In this document: positions 24,468 through 33,298 of the stretch, piece after piece
Position numbering within the stretch: position 1 is the first letter of the stretch
Layout: each line of letters opens with the position of its first letter
DNA from: a virus
Reading direction: 5' to 3' (one strand)
DNA: 49,305 nucleotides
IMG/VR virus record: IMGVR_UViG_3300001351_000015
Location: 1 to 49,305 of that record
Translations under genes and position numbers: made by a program
Notes under the pieces: generated by a model
Database searches by the model: none
What the model was told of the DNA's origin: nothing
The model's input: only the letters and a program-made list of their open reading frames with translations

Positions 24468-25730
24468 ATGTCGTTTACTTTAGCATCAGCATTATCAGGG
24501 TTCACTCAGGGATTCGCAGGTAAGCGTGAGCAACTTCGTCAAGAAGAACGCTCAGACGCTAGACGTGCGGAAGACCTAGGGTTTAAGGAAAGAGCAGAAG
24601 CTCGTGCTGATAGACAACTAGGTTTACAAGAACAGACTACAGCTCAGAGCCTAGAACTAGGAGAATTAAAAAAAGAGGATTTACTATCTGACAGAGAGCT
24701 GAAGCAGAAGAAACAAGAATTTGCACTAGCTCAGATTGATGATGAGTTATCTTTTATTAAAGACCCTAAAGTTAAACAACTCATGAAGAAGCTTAAGATG
24801 GGTAACCTTCAGCTACAAGACAAGGAAGTCAGGTTAAAAGCTATGGATTCCATTGATAGATCTTTCGCTGAGAATGGATTAGACACAGCACTACCCCCTG
24901 AATCACTTAAGCTATTAAAAGAATTTATGCAGATGCAGAAGTTTGCAGGCGTAGGTAGTACTAGGGGTGAGATGTCTAATACCTTTGGTGCAGACCCAAC
25001 CAAGATAACTAACTCTATCGAGACCATGGCTACCACCTACGGAAAGATGAAGGAGCAACTAGCTATGTTCCAAGGAAGTCCAGAAGAAAAGCAAGTCCTG
25101 AAAAATAGCATAGCTAACGTAGCTAGCTCTCTAGAATCAATGTCTCAACAGATGAGCAGTGGTAGGTTAACTAGTCAGAGCTTAGATGGTTACGTTAATA
25201 CAGCTCAGGATATTATGGAGAAGGGGTTCTCTGATATGGATATGGTAACTTCTATTCCAGACAGAGATGAGAATGAATCATTGTTCAACCAAGTTTCAGG
25301 TGCTCTAGATACTGAAGAACCTGTAGTGCAAGCACCTACATCAGCTGCTCAATCACTTGGGAATGCGATGGAAAGTCAAAGAGCACAAGAAGATATACAA
25401 AGCTTGGGTGCTGCACAGCCAGAGATCCAAGAACAGTTACCTCAAGCCCCACAAGCTGGGGATGAGAAACCTATTAAGAGGGCTTTTGTTAGCACAAACC
25501 CTTTCTCTAATTCACCAGCAGAAGAAGTAGCAGAGATAGAAATTAAGAAATCTATTCTACCTCAAGGGCCTGTAGATGCTCGACAGATGCAGAATGTGTA
25601 TAAGCCTATGATCAACGAGAAGCTTGCTAAAGTGGACGAGTGGTTAAAAGAGGCAAGGCAAGAACTAGGTGAGAATCCTTCCCAGCGTGAACTCACTATA
25701 TGGTTTAGAAACAAAGCTGGTGGGAATTAA
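24468..25730 (+). CDS. internal virion protein, coiled-coil, 420 aa
   Basis: This has the same build as the preceding gene: a short hydrophobic start (SFTLASALSGFTQGFAGKRE), then long charged helices to about residue 110, a further helical part with LNLM-type heptads and a glutamine/proline-rich stretch (about 285-330). The C-terminus PSQRELTIWFRNKAGG is compact. Two such proteins in tandem followed by a giant protein is a common order for ejection proteins. Start and stop are two to eight bases from the neighbours. Confidence 0.5.
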   Translation: MSFTLASALSGFTQGFAGKREQLRQEERSDARRAEDLGFKERAEARADRQLGLQEQTTAQSLELGELKKEDLLSDRELKQKKQEFALAQIDDELSFIKDPKVKQLMKKLKMGNLQLQDKEVRLKAMDSIDRSFAENGLDTALPPESLKLLKEFMQMQKFAGVGSTRGEMSNTFGADPTKITNSIETMATTYGKMKEQLAMFQGSPEEKQVLKNSIANVASSLESMSQQMSSGRLTSQSLDGYVNTAQDIMEKGFSDMDMVTSIPDRDENESLFNQVSGALDTEEPVVQAPTSAAQSLGNAMESQRAQEDIQSLGAAQPEIQEQLPQAPQAGDEKPIKRAFVSTNPFSNSPAEEVAEIEIKKSILPQGPVDARQMQNVYKPMINEKLAKVDEWLKEARQELGENPSQRELTIWFRNKAGGN

Positions 25731-25738
25731 ATACTCAT

Positions 25739-28700
25739 ATGAACGTACTAGGTAAACACACTAACAGAACTAGGTACAAAGAATTAGCGAAAGCTAAGGG
25801 ATATAATGATCAAGAAGCTGATGATCTTTATGCTGACTTTGTAGTTAATAAACTTAGTAGTTCAAGAGAACTTAATCCTGAAGTCAGGACGGCACTAGGT
25901 AACGTAGGTGTCAGAGGTTCACATCCTGCTGGTCAATACTCATCTCAAGTTACACAGGCACTGGGATCTATCGGATTAGATGAGAATGATCACATAGGTA
26001 ACCTAGCTAAAATGTCTAAGGATCCTAACTACGATGTACTATCAGATGATAACTTCTTAACATCTCTTACTTCTGAGAGTTCTGATGTGGTATCACAAGC
26101 TCTTACTGGGGCTAACATCAAGACAGCTGAAGAGATTGAAGAGGAGACGAGAGGCCCATCCACTTGGGAGTCTATCAAGAAAGGTCTATGGAATGATGCA
26201 GGATTTGTCACAGCCACCGCAGGTTTAGCTGCTGAAGCAGTGAATGAGTTCGCTGATTCTGAATCACTTGGTGCTGCCAGTGATACATTACTTCGTTGGG
26301 CTGACACCAGCTTTGAGAATGCAGAACAATTTAAACAAGCTGAAGGTACGTTCGGGTGGATATCTGATCTTGTACTACAGCAATTACCTACGGCAGTTCT
26401 TACATTGGGCTCAGGTGTTGTAGCTAAGGCGGGCGCTAAGGCTTTACTTGGTGCAGGAACTAAGAGAGCTGCAAGAGAAGCACTGGAATCTAGCTTAGGT
26501 AAAAGCCTGAGCAAAGATCAATTAGATAAAATCGTTACGGATGAGTTAGTTGATAAGGTATCTACTCAAGCAACTAAGGGTGCTTACTATAACCAAGGCA
26601 GAGATGCAATCCAATCTCTATTAACTAAGAAGTTTAAAGATAAGGCAATCAGTACAGCCAGTGATGTAGCTAAGGCGACAGGTGGTAGAAACTTAATAGC
26701 CAACACCATAGCACCTATCGTAGGTACAACCACTGCATCTTATGCAATCAACACCGGATCAATGTACAATGAACTGGACAATCTCAGGCAACAAGGTGAC
26801 AGAGAAGTAACCTTTGGTGATGTAGGTTTACTTGGTTTAGCAGGCGCAGCAGTAGAAGCTATACCATCTCTATATTTCCTAGAGAAATTTGGCATCCTAT
26901 CCCGTCCTAACTTCGTAGGTAAGCTACTTAAGGAAGGCATGACCGATCCTAAGAAAGCAGGGATCATAAGAAAGGCTGGCTCAGTTAGCAAGGGTGCAGC
27001 ATTAGAAGGATCAACCGAAGCTTTCCAAGGTATGGTAGCTGAAGAAGCAGGTAGAGAGTTTATCAATTCACTTGATAGGATGTCAGATCAAGAGGAGTTA
27101 GAGATTCTTCCATACCTTCTTAGAGAAGATGCATTAGCTAGATATGCTGAAGAGTTCTTAGCTGGTGCAGTAGTGGGTGGTATCTTTGATGTCGCCGGTA
27201 AAGCTATCGGACCTAAAGAAGATAAGTCTAAAGCTCAGATACTAGAAGAGAAAAAAGCTTTCCTAGAGAAAGAGAAAAGGATAGACCCTATTGGTGCATG
27301 GACTGCATCATCAAGAGTTAAGCCAGATACGAAACCAACCCCAGCACCTGATCAAACACCTGCAAATCTAAGTGAGTCTAACTTAGATGAGGCTATAAAG
27401 AATGAGGAACTACAGAAAGATAATCAAAGATCTCAGCTTATAGCTACCCTGTCTAAGCAGCTACCACAAGCTCAGGCAGACCAAAAGGCAGCGGAAGATA
27501 AAGCTATTGCACCTGCACTAGAAAGTCTTAAGACTTCTGAACTACAGAACCTAGCAAAGAGAGAGCTTGAAACTTTAGAAAATCAAGAGCCTACTAGTGA
27601 AGAGCAACTATATCGTGAATCTCTTCAAGAGCTAGAAGAAGAGAACCCATCTGTGACTAGCATAGCTGAGGTTAACAAGCTAGCACAAGAGAGGACGGAA
27701 CGTAAGATCCAAGAGAAGGCAGACATCACTGAAGCTAGAAAGAAAGAGTTGATTGATCTAGTAGGTGAGACTGTCGGTGTCGAGAAGACCAGTGATCAGC
27801 AGAACAAAACTATCAAGAGTAGACTTAAAGGTAGAGAGAAGAGAGGGGCAGATCAAATACTCAGTCAAGAGTTAGATGGTGAGTTCCAGCAGGAAGTCAC
27901 AGAAGAGGTGACACAGGATCCAGTAGTTGATGAAGTAATTCAAGAGGAAGCTTTACCAACTCCAGAGCCTGAAGTAGTACAGGAACCTGTACAAGAAAAG
28001 GTAGAGCCTGAAGTAGTAGAAGAGGTTGATACTGAAAGAGAAGAACTAGCAAGAGAGCAACAAGAGATCGAGAACTTACCACTAAAGCAGAAAGGAAGAA
28101 GGATTCCTGAGTTCACAAAGAAACTTAATCAATACATTCAAGCTAAAGATTTAAAGATATTACCATCTAGGCTAGCTACACAGCTAAGGTCTGAGGTTAA
28201 ACCAGCTAAGATTACTGAGACTGTTGATCAAGGAGCCATTAATAAGTCAAGAGCTCTAGAGTTTGCTAGTGCAGTTAGAAGCGCGGGCACTCAGACAGAA
28301 ATATCAATAGATAAGAATGGTAATGAGACTAAGGTACTAGCTGTTGATAACATCATCAAGTCATACGCCAGAGAGCAAGGGTTGAATCCTGATGACACTG
28401 GTGCGGTAGCTCAGCATGCATTAGATACAGCAGGCCCAGAGCTAAGAGTTACTAATCCAGTAGCTCACCAAACACTAGAGAACTATGCTAGAGCCGTTAG
28501 TTATACTAAAGGTACGCCTACGTCTTCATCTCAAGTAGAGGCAACTCAGAAAAAATTAAATGATGCACCAGCTCTATCAGAAGGTGCAGCTTTATCTATC
28601 AACGAAAGAACTAACCCTGATGACCCACGTATGACAGACACAGAAATCAGGGAGTACTTAGATACTCAACCTGTTGATGTGTTAAGAGAGATGGATGTTG

Positions 28701-31700
28701 AGATCACAGACACCAAGACTTTTCAAGAGCAGTTCCTTGATAATGACCAGAGTGTTGATTGGAATGGTGCGGTGGTTGATGGTAAGATCTACCTTAACCG
28801 TGATAACATTACTGAATCTAATATCGAGAAGGTATTATTCCACGAAGGTTTAGGTCACGCAGTAGCTGAGAAAGCTTTAGGTACTGAGAACTTCAACCGA
28901 GTTATGGGTGAGATCATCCGTGAGCTTAGAGAGTTCAGCAGATCTAACTTAGATCACAAGCTTCCTGATGGCAGAAGCTTAAGAGAGTTAGTGAACTCCT
29001 ACACTCAAGCATATCAGAACGACCCTAACCTAGAAAAGAAACTAGCAGGTGAGATATGGGCTAACTACATCGAAGCTCATGCTGATGGTTCATTACATAA
29101 CAGGTCACTGATATCTAGAATACTAGAAGCGGTGAAGAAGTTTATCTATGGTGACAGATTTGCAGTGGCAGATACTGAGGCTGCGAGACTAGTTCGTAAG
29201 GCTAAGGCTAATGCGTTAGATCTTAAGAACCCTCAACCTAGTTTTCCTACTGATAACAAATCACCTTCTGAGCTTTACTTCTCATTAGATGCAACCAACA
29301 ACAAAGCTAATAAAGATATAACTCGAAGCTTGTTCTCATCAATCGTCAACAACTGGATGCCATCAATCAAGAACTTTGAGATCAATCCAGTATCTAGGAT
29401 GCTTTCAATGCCTCAATGGTTGGTGAAGAAACACCCAGCTCTTAGAAGGATCTATGATTCATTGGTTAATTCTACTAGAACTGAGACCGTGTTGAAGCAA
29501 GAGATATTAAAGAACTTGAATGACTACACCAATGCAAACAAAGTTGACAGTGTAGCTGTAGACAAGGCATTAGTAGCTGGTGATAAAACAGGCACAGTTT
29601 ATGGGAGTGCTAAAGAAGCAGGACTTACAGACGAGCAGTTCAGATTATATCAGACTGTTAGAACAGAGCTTGATGGTGTGAAGGATAAGCTAATAGGGAG
29701 TATGGAACTTTCAATAAGCTTGATTGATAAGAAGCTAGCTGCATTATCAGAAGGGGCTAATAATATATCAGCTCAGGTTCTTAATAAGAACAAGAAAGAG
29801 ATCTTGGCTAGTATCAAGAACTTGAGAGAAGCTGAAGGATACATCCCACGTGTAAGACATGGTAGCAAGTTGATCAGTTACGTAGATGCTAACAACGTGA
29901 CAAGGATGGATCAAGTTCAGTACGACGATGGCACTAGACCAAACGATAGAACAAGAGAGTATAATAAAGTTCTTAGTCAGATGGTAGCAAGGCTAAAGTC
30001 TGAGGGTGCAACTGGTGTCAAAGTGATTGATAACAAGAACACACTAGAGAAGGCCATGGATGATATCAACAAGAGTGACGTTGATATCTTTGTAGCTTCA
30101 TATCTACAGGATAAAGGCGACAAGATACCTGATGAGATAAGCGAAGCCATGAAGAATATCTTATACGCTAATACTTTCAGTAAGCATTTCATTAAGAGAA
30201 CTAGGCTTAGTGATAGTGGGACAACTCAAGAGATTGATGGTGAATCTACTACTGCTGTTCCGGGGTATCAAGAGACTGACCTTAGTGGTGTCCTAGCTGA
30301 TTATGTATCAGGGTTTGCAAGCAAGCATGCAAGAGAGAAATCATCTCATCAGGTTAGAGAGATCATGACTGAGACAGATCCAGAGTCAGGTGAATTAGTT
30401 TTCGATCCTCACAAGAGGCCATCAGAATATAGGTATGCGCGTGAGCTACTAGATAACTCCAACCGTAGTAGGGATGGAATGGACAGAGTGGTGAACTACA
30501 TGAACGCAGGTGCTTTCCAGATGTGGATTGGCGGGCGTGTTACTTCAGCTGTTTGGAATGGTATGCACATTCACATGTTTGGTGCGTCACTTCTTAGGAC
30601 TAACCTTGGTGTCAAAGCTAACCCACTTGAATTGAGTAAGCAATTTGTAGGTGCGCACAAGAAAGCAGCACAGTATCAGGTAGCGAGATTCAAAGCTAAA
30701 GGCCCAGTGAGCCCTGAGCAAATGGGGATATCATCTACTGATACTGAAGCTCTCGCAGAACTAGACGCTATGAACAAAGCTTATGATGTTGTGAGTTCTC
30801 AGACGTTAGCTCACCAGAGTTATTCAGATATGATGGACAAGGATGCAAGCTGGATGAAGCAGAAGTGGAATGGCTATTCTAAAGTAGCTGGATCAATGAT
30901 GCATCAGGTTGAGGTATCTAACAGACTAGCCTCAGTGCTAGCTCACTTCAAGCACAAAGGAAATCTTGATGAAGCTCTTAACTTCTCTGATGACTTGAAT
31001 GCTAACTACGATAAGTTCAATATGCCTAAGTGGTTACAAGGGTCAGGTGCTTCTAAGTTCATCCAACCTATCGCTTATACTTTCGGTACTCACGTACAGA
31101 ATACTTATGAGATGATGTGGCACATGTATCAAAATGACAAACAAGCATTAGCTTATGGCTTTGCTATGATGGGTTTGATCGGTGGACTACCAGCTAAAGA
31201 AGGCTTTGAAGCTTTCATGAAACTGTTTACAGGTAAGGATCTTGAGCAAGAGATTGAACAGTACGCAGGTAAAGGAGCAGCACATGCAGCTAGAACAGGT
31301 GTATTATTCTCAGCTCTGGGTGTGGATGCAGGTAGATCTCTTCAGCTTAGTGCTCCTCCTATCTTCAATCTAATAGGTACATTGATGGGAACTAACCAAG
31401 AGACAGCTGTGCTAGCTCCGTTCAACAATATGCTTAAGGCTTATAGAGGTGATCAACCGGGTTACAAAGCTATACCAGTTAAGTGGGCGCAGTCAATTGC
31501 TCAAGGTTATGATGGCATGACTGACTCAGTTAAGGTAGGTAGAAGCAGAGTACATGGCGCTGATGGCAGACCAATGAAGTTAAATGGTGGTGAGGCGTTG
31601 CTGCAAAGTATGGGCTTTGTACCTATGAGATCTTCTGACGCTAGTAGAGAAATCTTTTCTGAATCAGAGTTGAACAGATACTGGACTGGTTACAAAACTA

Positions 31701-31888
31701 AAGTGCTTAACCAATTGCAGTACGCAGAAACACCAGCTCAAAGGATTGAAGCTTTGAAGGGCATGAGAGAATATAATAAAGATCTTGCTGATATAAAAAG
31801 AAATGGTTACAATTTCTTAAAAGCTAAGCCAGCCAAGGCTAGTGATATCAAAGAGGACCGAGGCATCAGACAGTTGAGAGGTGAGTAA
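25739..31888 (+). CDS. giant polyvalent internal virion protein with metallopeptidase motif, 2049 aa
   Basis: By far the largest gene in the window. Residues 1-450 are helical with alanine/glycine-rich segments that may act as membrane helices (for example 210-240 and 360-385). About 500-800 is a long charged, glutamate/glutamine-rich coil. At 1035-1040 lies HEGLGH followed by AVAEKALG, the HExxxH-type signature of zinc peptidase domains found in phage 'polyvalent' proteins. The 1250-2049 part includes a helical module ending KFIQPIAYTFGTHVQNTYEM, of the kind seen at the C-terminus of such proteins. These are packaged and delivered to the host with the genome. A peptidase role in wall passage or host takeover is inferred; the lack of a proven third zinc ligand leaves this open. 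Confidence 0.6.
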   Translation: MNVLGKHTNRTRYKELAKAKGYNDQEADDLYADFVVNKLSSSRELNPEVRTALGNVGVRGSHPAGQYSSQVTQALGSIGLDENDHIGNLAKMSKDPNYDVLSDDNFLTSLTSESSDVVSQALTGANIKTAEEIEEETRGPSTWESIKKGLWNDAGFVTATAGLAAEAVNEFADSESLGAASDTLLRWADTSFENAEQFKQAEGTFGWISDLVLQQLPTAVLTLGSGVVAKAGAKALLGAGTKRAAREALESSLGKSLSKDQLDKIVTDELVDKVSTQATKGAYYNQGRDAIQSLLTKKFKDKAISTASDVAKATGGRNLIANTIAPIVGTTTASYAINTGSMYNELDNLRQQGDREVTFGDVGLLGLAGAAVEAIPSLYFLEKFGILSRPNFVGKLLKEGMTDPKKAGIIRKAGSVSKGAALEGSTEAFQGMVAEEAGREFINSLDRMSDQEELEILPYLLREDALARYAEEFLAGAVVGGIFDVAGKAIGPKEDKSKAQILEEKKAFLEKEKRIDPIGAWTASSRVKPDTKPTPAPDQTPANLSESNLDEAIKNEELQKDNQRSQLIATLSKQLPQAQADQKAAEDKAIAPALESLKTSELQNLAKRELETLENQEPTSEEQLYRESLQELEEENPSVTSIAEVNKLAQERTERKIQEKADITEARKKELIDLVGETVGVEKTSDQQNKTIKSRLKGREKRGADQILSQELDGEFQQEVTEEVTQDPVVDEVIQEEALPTPEPEVVQEPVQEKVEPEVVEEVDTEREELAREQQEIENLPLKQKGRRIPEFTKKLNQYIQAKDLKILPSRLATQLRSEVKPAKITETVDQGAINKSRALEFASAVRSAGTQTEISIDKNGNETKVLAVDNIIKSYAREQGLNPDDTGAVAQHALDTAGPELRVTNPVAHQTLENYARAVSYTKGTPTSSSQVEATQKKLNDAPALSEGAALSINERTNPDDPRMTDTEIREYLDTQPVDVLREMDVEITDTKTFQEQFLDNDQSVDWNGAVVDGKIYLNRDNITESNIEKVLFHEGLGHAVAEKALGTENFNRVMGEIIRELREFSRSNLDHKLPDGRSLRELVNSYTQAYQNDPNLEKKLAGEIWANYIEAHADGSLHNRSLISRILEAVKKFIYGDRFAVADTEAARLVRKAKANALDLKNPQPSFPTDNKSPSELYFSLDATNNKANKDITRSLFSSIVNNWMPSIKNFEINPVSRMLSMPQWLVKKHPALRRIYDSLVNSTRTETVLKQEILKNLNDYTNANKVDSVAVDKALVAGDKTGTVYGSAKEAGLTDEQFRLYQTVRTELDGVKDKLIGSMELSISLIDKKLAALSEGANNISAQVLNKNKKEILASIKNLREAEGYIPRVRHGSKLISYVDANNVTRMDQVQYDDGTRPNDRTREYNKVLSQMVARLKSEGATGVKVIDNKNTLEKAMDDINKSDVDIFVASYLQDKGDKIPDEISEAMKNILYANTFSKHFIKRTRLSDSGTTQEIDGESTTAVPGYQETDLSGVLADYVSGFASKHAREKSSHQVREIMTETDPESGELVFDPHKRPSEYRYARELLDNSNRSRDGMDRVVNYMNAGAFQMWIGGRVTSAVWNGMHIHMFGASLLRTNLGVKANPLELSKQFVGAHKKAAQYQVARFKAKGPVSPEQMGISSTDTEALAELDAMNKAYDVVSSQTLAHQSYSDMMDKDASWMKQKWNGYSKVAGSMMHQVEVSNRLASVLAHFKHKGNLDEALNFSDDLNANYDKFNMPKWLQGSGASKFIQPIAYTFGTHVQNTYEMMWHMYQNDKQALAYGFAMMGLIGGLPAKEGFEAFMKLFTGKDLEQEIEQYAGKGAAHAARTGVLFSALGVDAGRSLQLSAPPIFNLIGTLMGTNQETAVLAPFNNMLKAYRGDQPGYKAIPVKWAQSIAQGYDGMTDSVKVGRSRVHGADGRPMKLNGGEALLQSMGFVPMRSSDASREIFSESELNRYWTGYKTKVLNQLQYAETPAQRIEALKGMREYNKDLADIKRNGYNFLKAKPAKASDIKEDRGIRQLRGE

Positions 31889-33043
31889 ATGAGCGAAACA
31901 CTAGGTGAAACATTAACCTTTCTTAACGTACTGGTCAGTGACCCGAACAACCAGAAGTGGAGCTACGATATAAAGAAGCTGTTCGTTAACAAAGCTTACA
32001 AGTCTGTGATAGCTAGTGAGACACTAAGCTACATAAGAGAATCTGATATCCAGATAAGGGATGAGGAGTATGAGTACTTCTTTCCTACTGATATGCTAGA
32101 GCCTGTAGCTATATTGATGCAGGACTTAGAAGGTTCTGTAGTTGTTAGCTCAAGCTGGAGATCATTATTAGGTGAGAGTATCGAAGGTGGCATAGCTTCT
32201 TTCCCTGCTGAGTCTACTCAGTTCTGGCAGTTAGCAGCTAATGGATCTGGATACATCACACTAAGAGATATCGTAAGTGATAACAAGTTTATCTTCTCAC
32301 CTCACTACGATGCTAACAACAATGCGTCAACTGTGACCAAGCAGATAGCACTACCTGATTCAGCATCAGTAGGTGACATCTGGGTAGACACCTTAGACGA
32401 TAACAAATACGTGTACAAAGCTACGGAAAACTACAACGTCCTAGCCGAGCAAGCAGCTTACACGATTCCAAATAACGTACTAGCAGGTAGCACAGACCTA
32501 GTATTCACCTACGATATTGCAGGCGCTAAGTATGTACAAGTGGTGCTTAATAATCTTGGTGCTTCTGGTGTATCAACACTAACCATAACTGGTGACGCTG
32601 ATGACAGGTCTAATCCCCTGACTTATACTTATGATTTGTATGAGTCACAGAGTTCAAATGATGCAATCATATCCCTGACCACTGGTGATATGACTGTTAC
32701 TGGTTCTGATGCTACTAATGCTACGTTTATCCCTACCTCTGCGTCGCTCATAAACCCTAGTGAATCTAAGTGGGAGCCACAGTACATACATGTTAGGTAC
32801 ACGGCAACATTTCCCGCGCTCGTAAATGATGTAGATGAGTTCAGACCAGAGGTTCCTGTACTTGTTAGAGAGGAAGATGCGATAGCTTATAAAGCTGCCT
32901 ATGATCTTATGAGCACCATGAAGGGTGATCAAATGATAGCTATCATGGCAAACAAATATAAGAAAGAGTATCAGAATATCTTAGAGAGGTCGCACAGCCA
33001 TAGAGTTGGCAATGGACCTCCTAATGATTTATTCCCTGTCTAG
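31889..33043 (+). CDS. connector/adaptor-like virion protein, 384 aa
   Basis: The last gene of the rightward arm; its ATG abuts the stop of the giant gene. The N-terminal 100 residues (LTFLNVLVSDPNNQKWSYD, LFVNKAYKSVIASETLSYI) and the C-terminal helices (AIAYKAAYDLMSTMKGDQ, KYKKEYQNILERS) resemble halves of phage head-tail adaptor proteins. Between them lies a beta insertion (about 150-285), perhaps a fibre-attachment domain. Its stop codon overlaps the convergent gene's stop. The assignment is by pattern and position. Confidence 0.5.
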   Translation: MSETLGETLTFLNVLVSDPNNQKWSYDIKKLFVNKAYKSVIASETLSYIRESDIQIRDEEYEYFFPTDMLEPVAILMQDLEGSVVVSSSWRSLLGESIEGGIASFPAESTQFWQLAANGSGYITLRDIVSDNKFIFSPHYDANNNASTVTKQIALPDSASVGDIWVDTLDDNKYVYKATENYNVLAEQAAYTIPNNVLAGSTDLVFTYDIAGAKYVQVVLNNLGASGVSTLTITGDADDRSNPLTYTYDLYESQSSNDAIISLTTGDMTVTGSDATNATFIPTSASLINPSESKWEPQYIHVRYTATFPALVNDVDEFRPEVPVLVREEDAIAYKAAYDLMSTMKGDQMIAIMANKYKKEYQNILERSHSHRVGNGPPNDLFPV

Positions 33044-33294
33044 TAGTTATACAACTCTTGATCACGCTTTAGATTATCTGGTCGTTCATCAACAAACTTG
33101 GTGAACTTCCAGTACTTACCTTGGCATATGTGAACTAGTGTGTTTTTCTTAGACTCCTTAGTATTTTCAAAAGGCTCAGAGAATTGAGCGCACCATGTAC
33201 CACAGGCTCTGCCTTGGTATGGACACTTAACTTCTGTCTTACCTTCTTTCCTAAGTAAAAAGAAATTTCCGCTTGAGTCTAGGCCACCGATCAT
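33040..33294 (-). CDS. small cysteine-containing protein, 84 aa
   Basis: The last gene of the leftward arm. The N-terminal half contains C-x5-C-x3-C (KCPYQGRACGTWC), followed by a later HICQGKYWKF segment, so a metal-binding fold is possible although no standard zinc finger is formed. AAGGA precedes the ATG, which starts five bases after the polymerase stop. Similar small proteins are often found next to phage polymerases; no function is known to me. Confidence 0.55.
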   Translation of the reverse strand: MIGGLDSSGNFFLLRKEGKTEVKCPYQGRACGTWCAQFSEPFENTKESKKNTLVHICQGKYWKFTKFVDERPDNLKRDQELYNY

Positions 33295-33298
33295 AATA

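Noticed and set aside
26029-26514. A 161-codon - strand frame opposite the giant virion gene.
   Set aside because: It is an antisense shadow of the alanine-rich coding strand; there is no promoter, ribosome binding site or operon partner.
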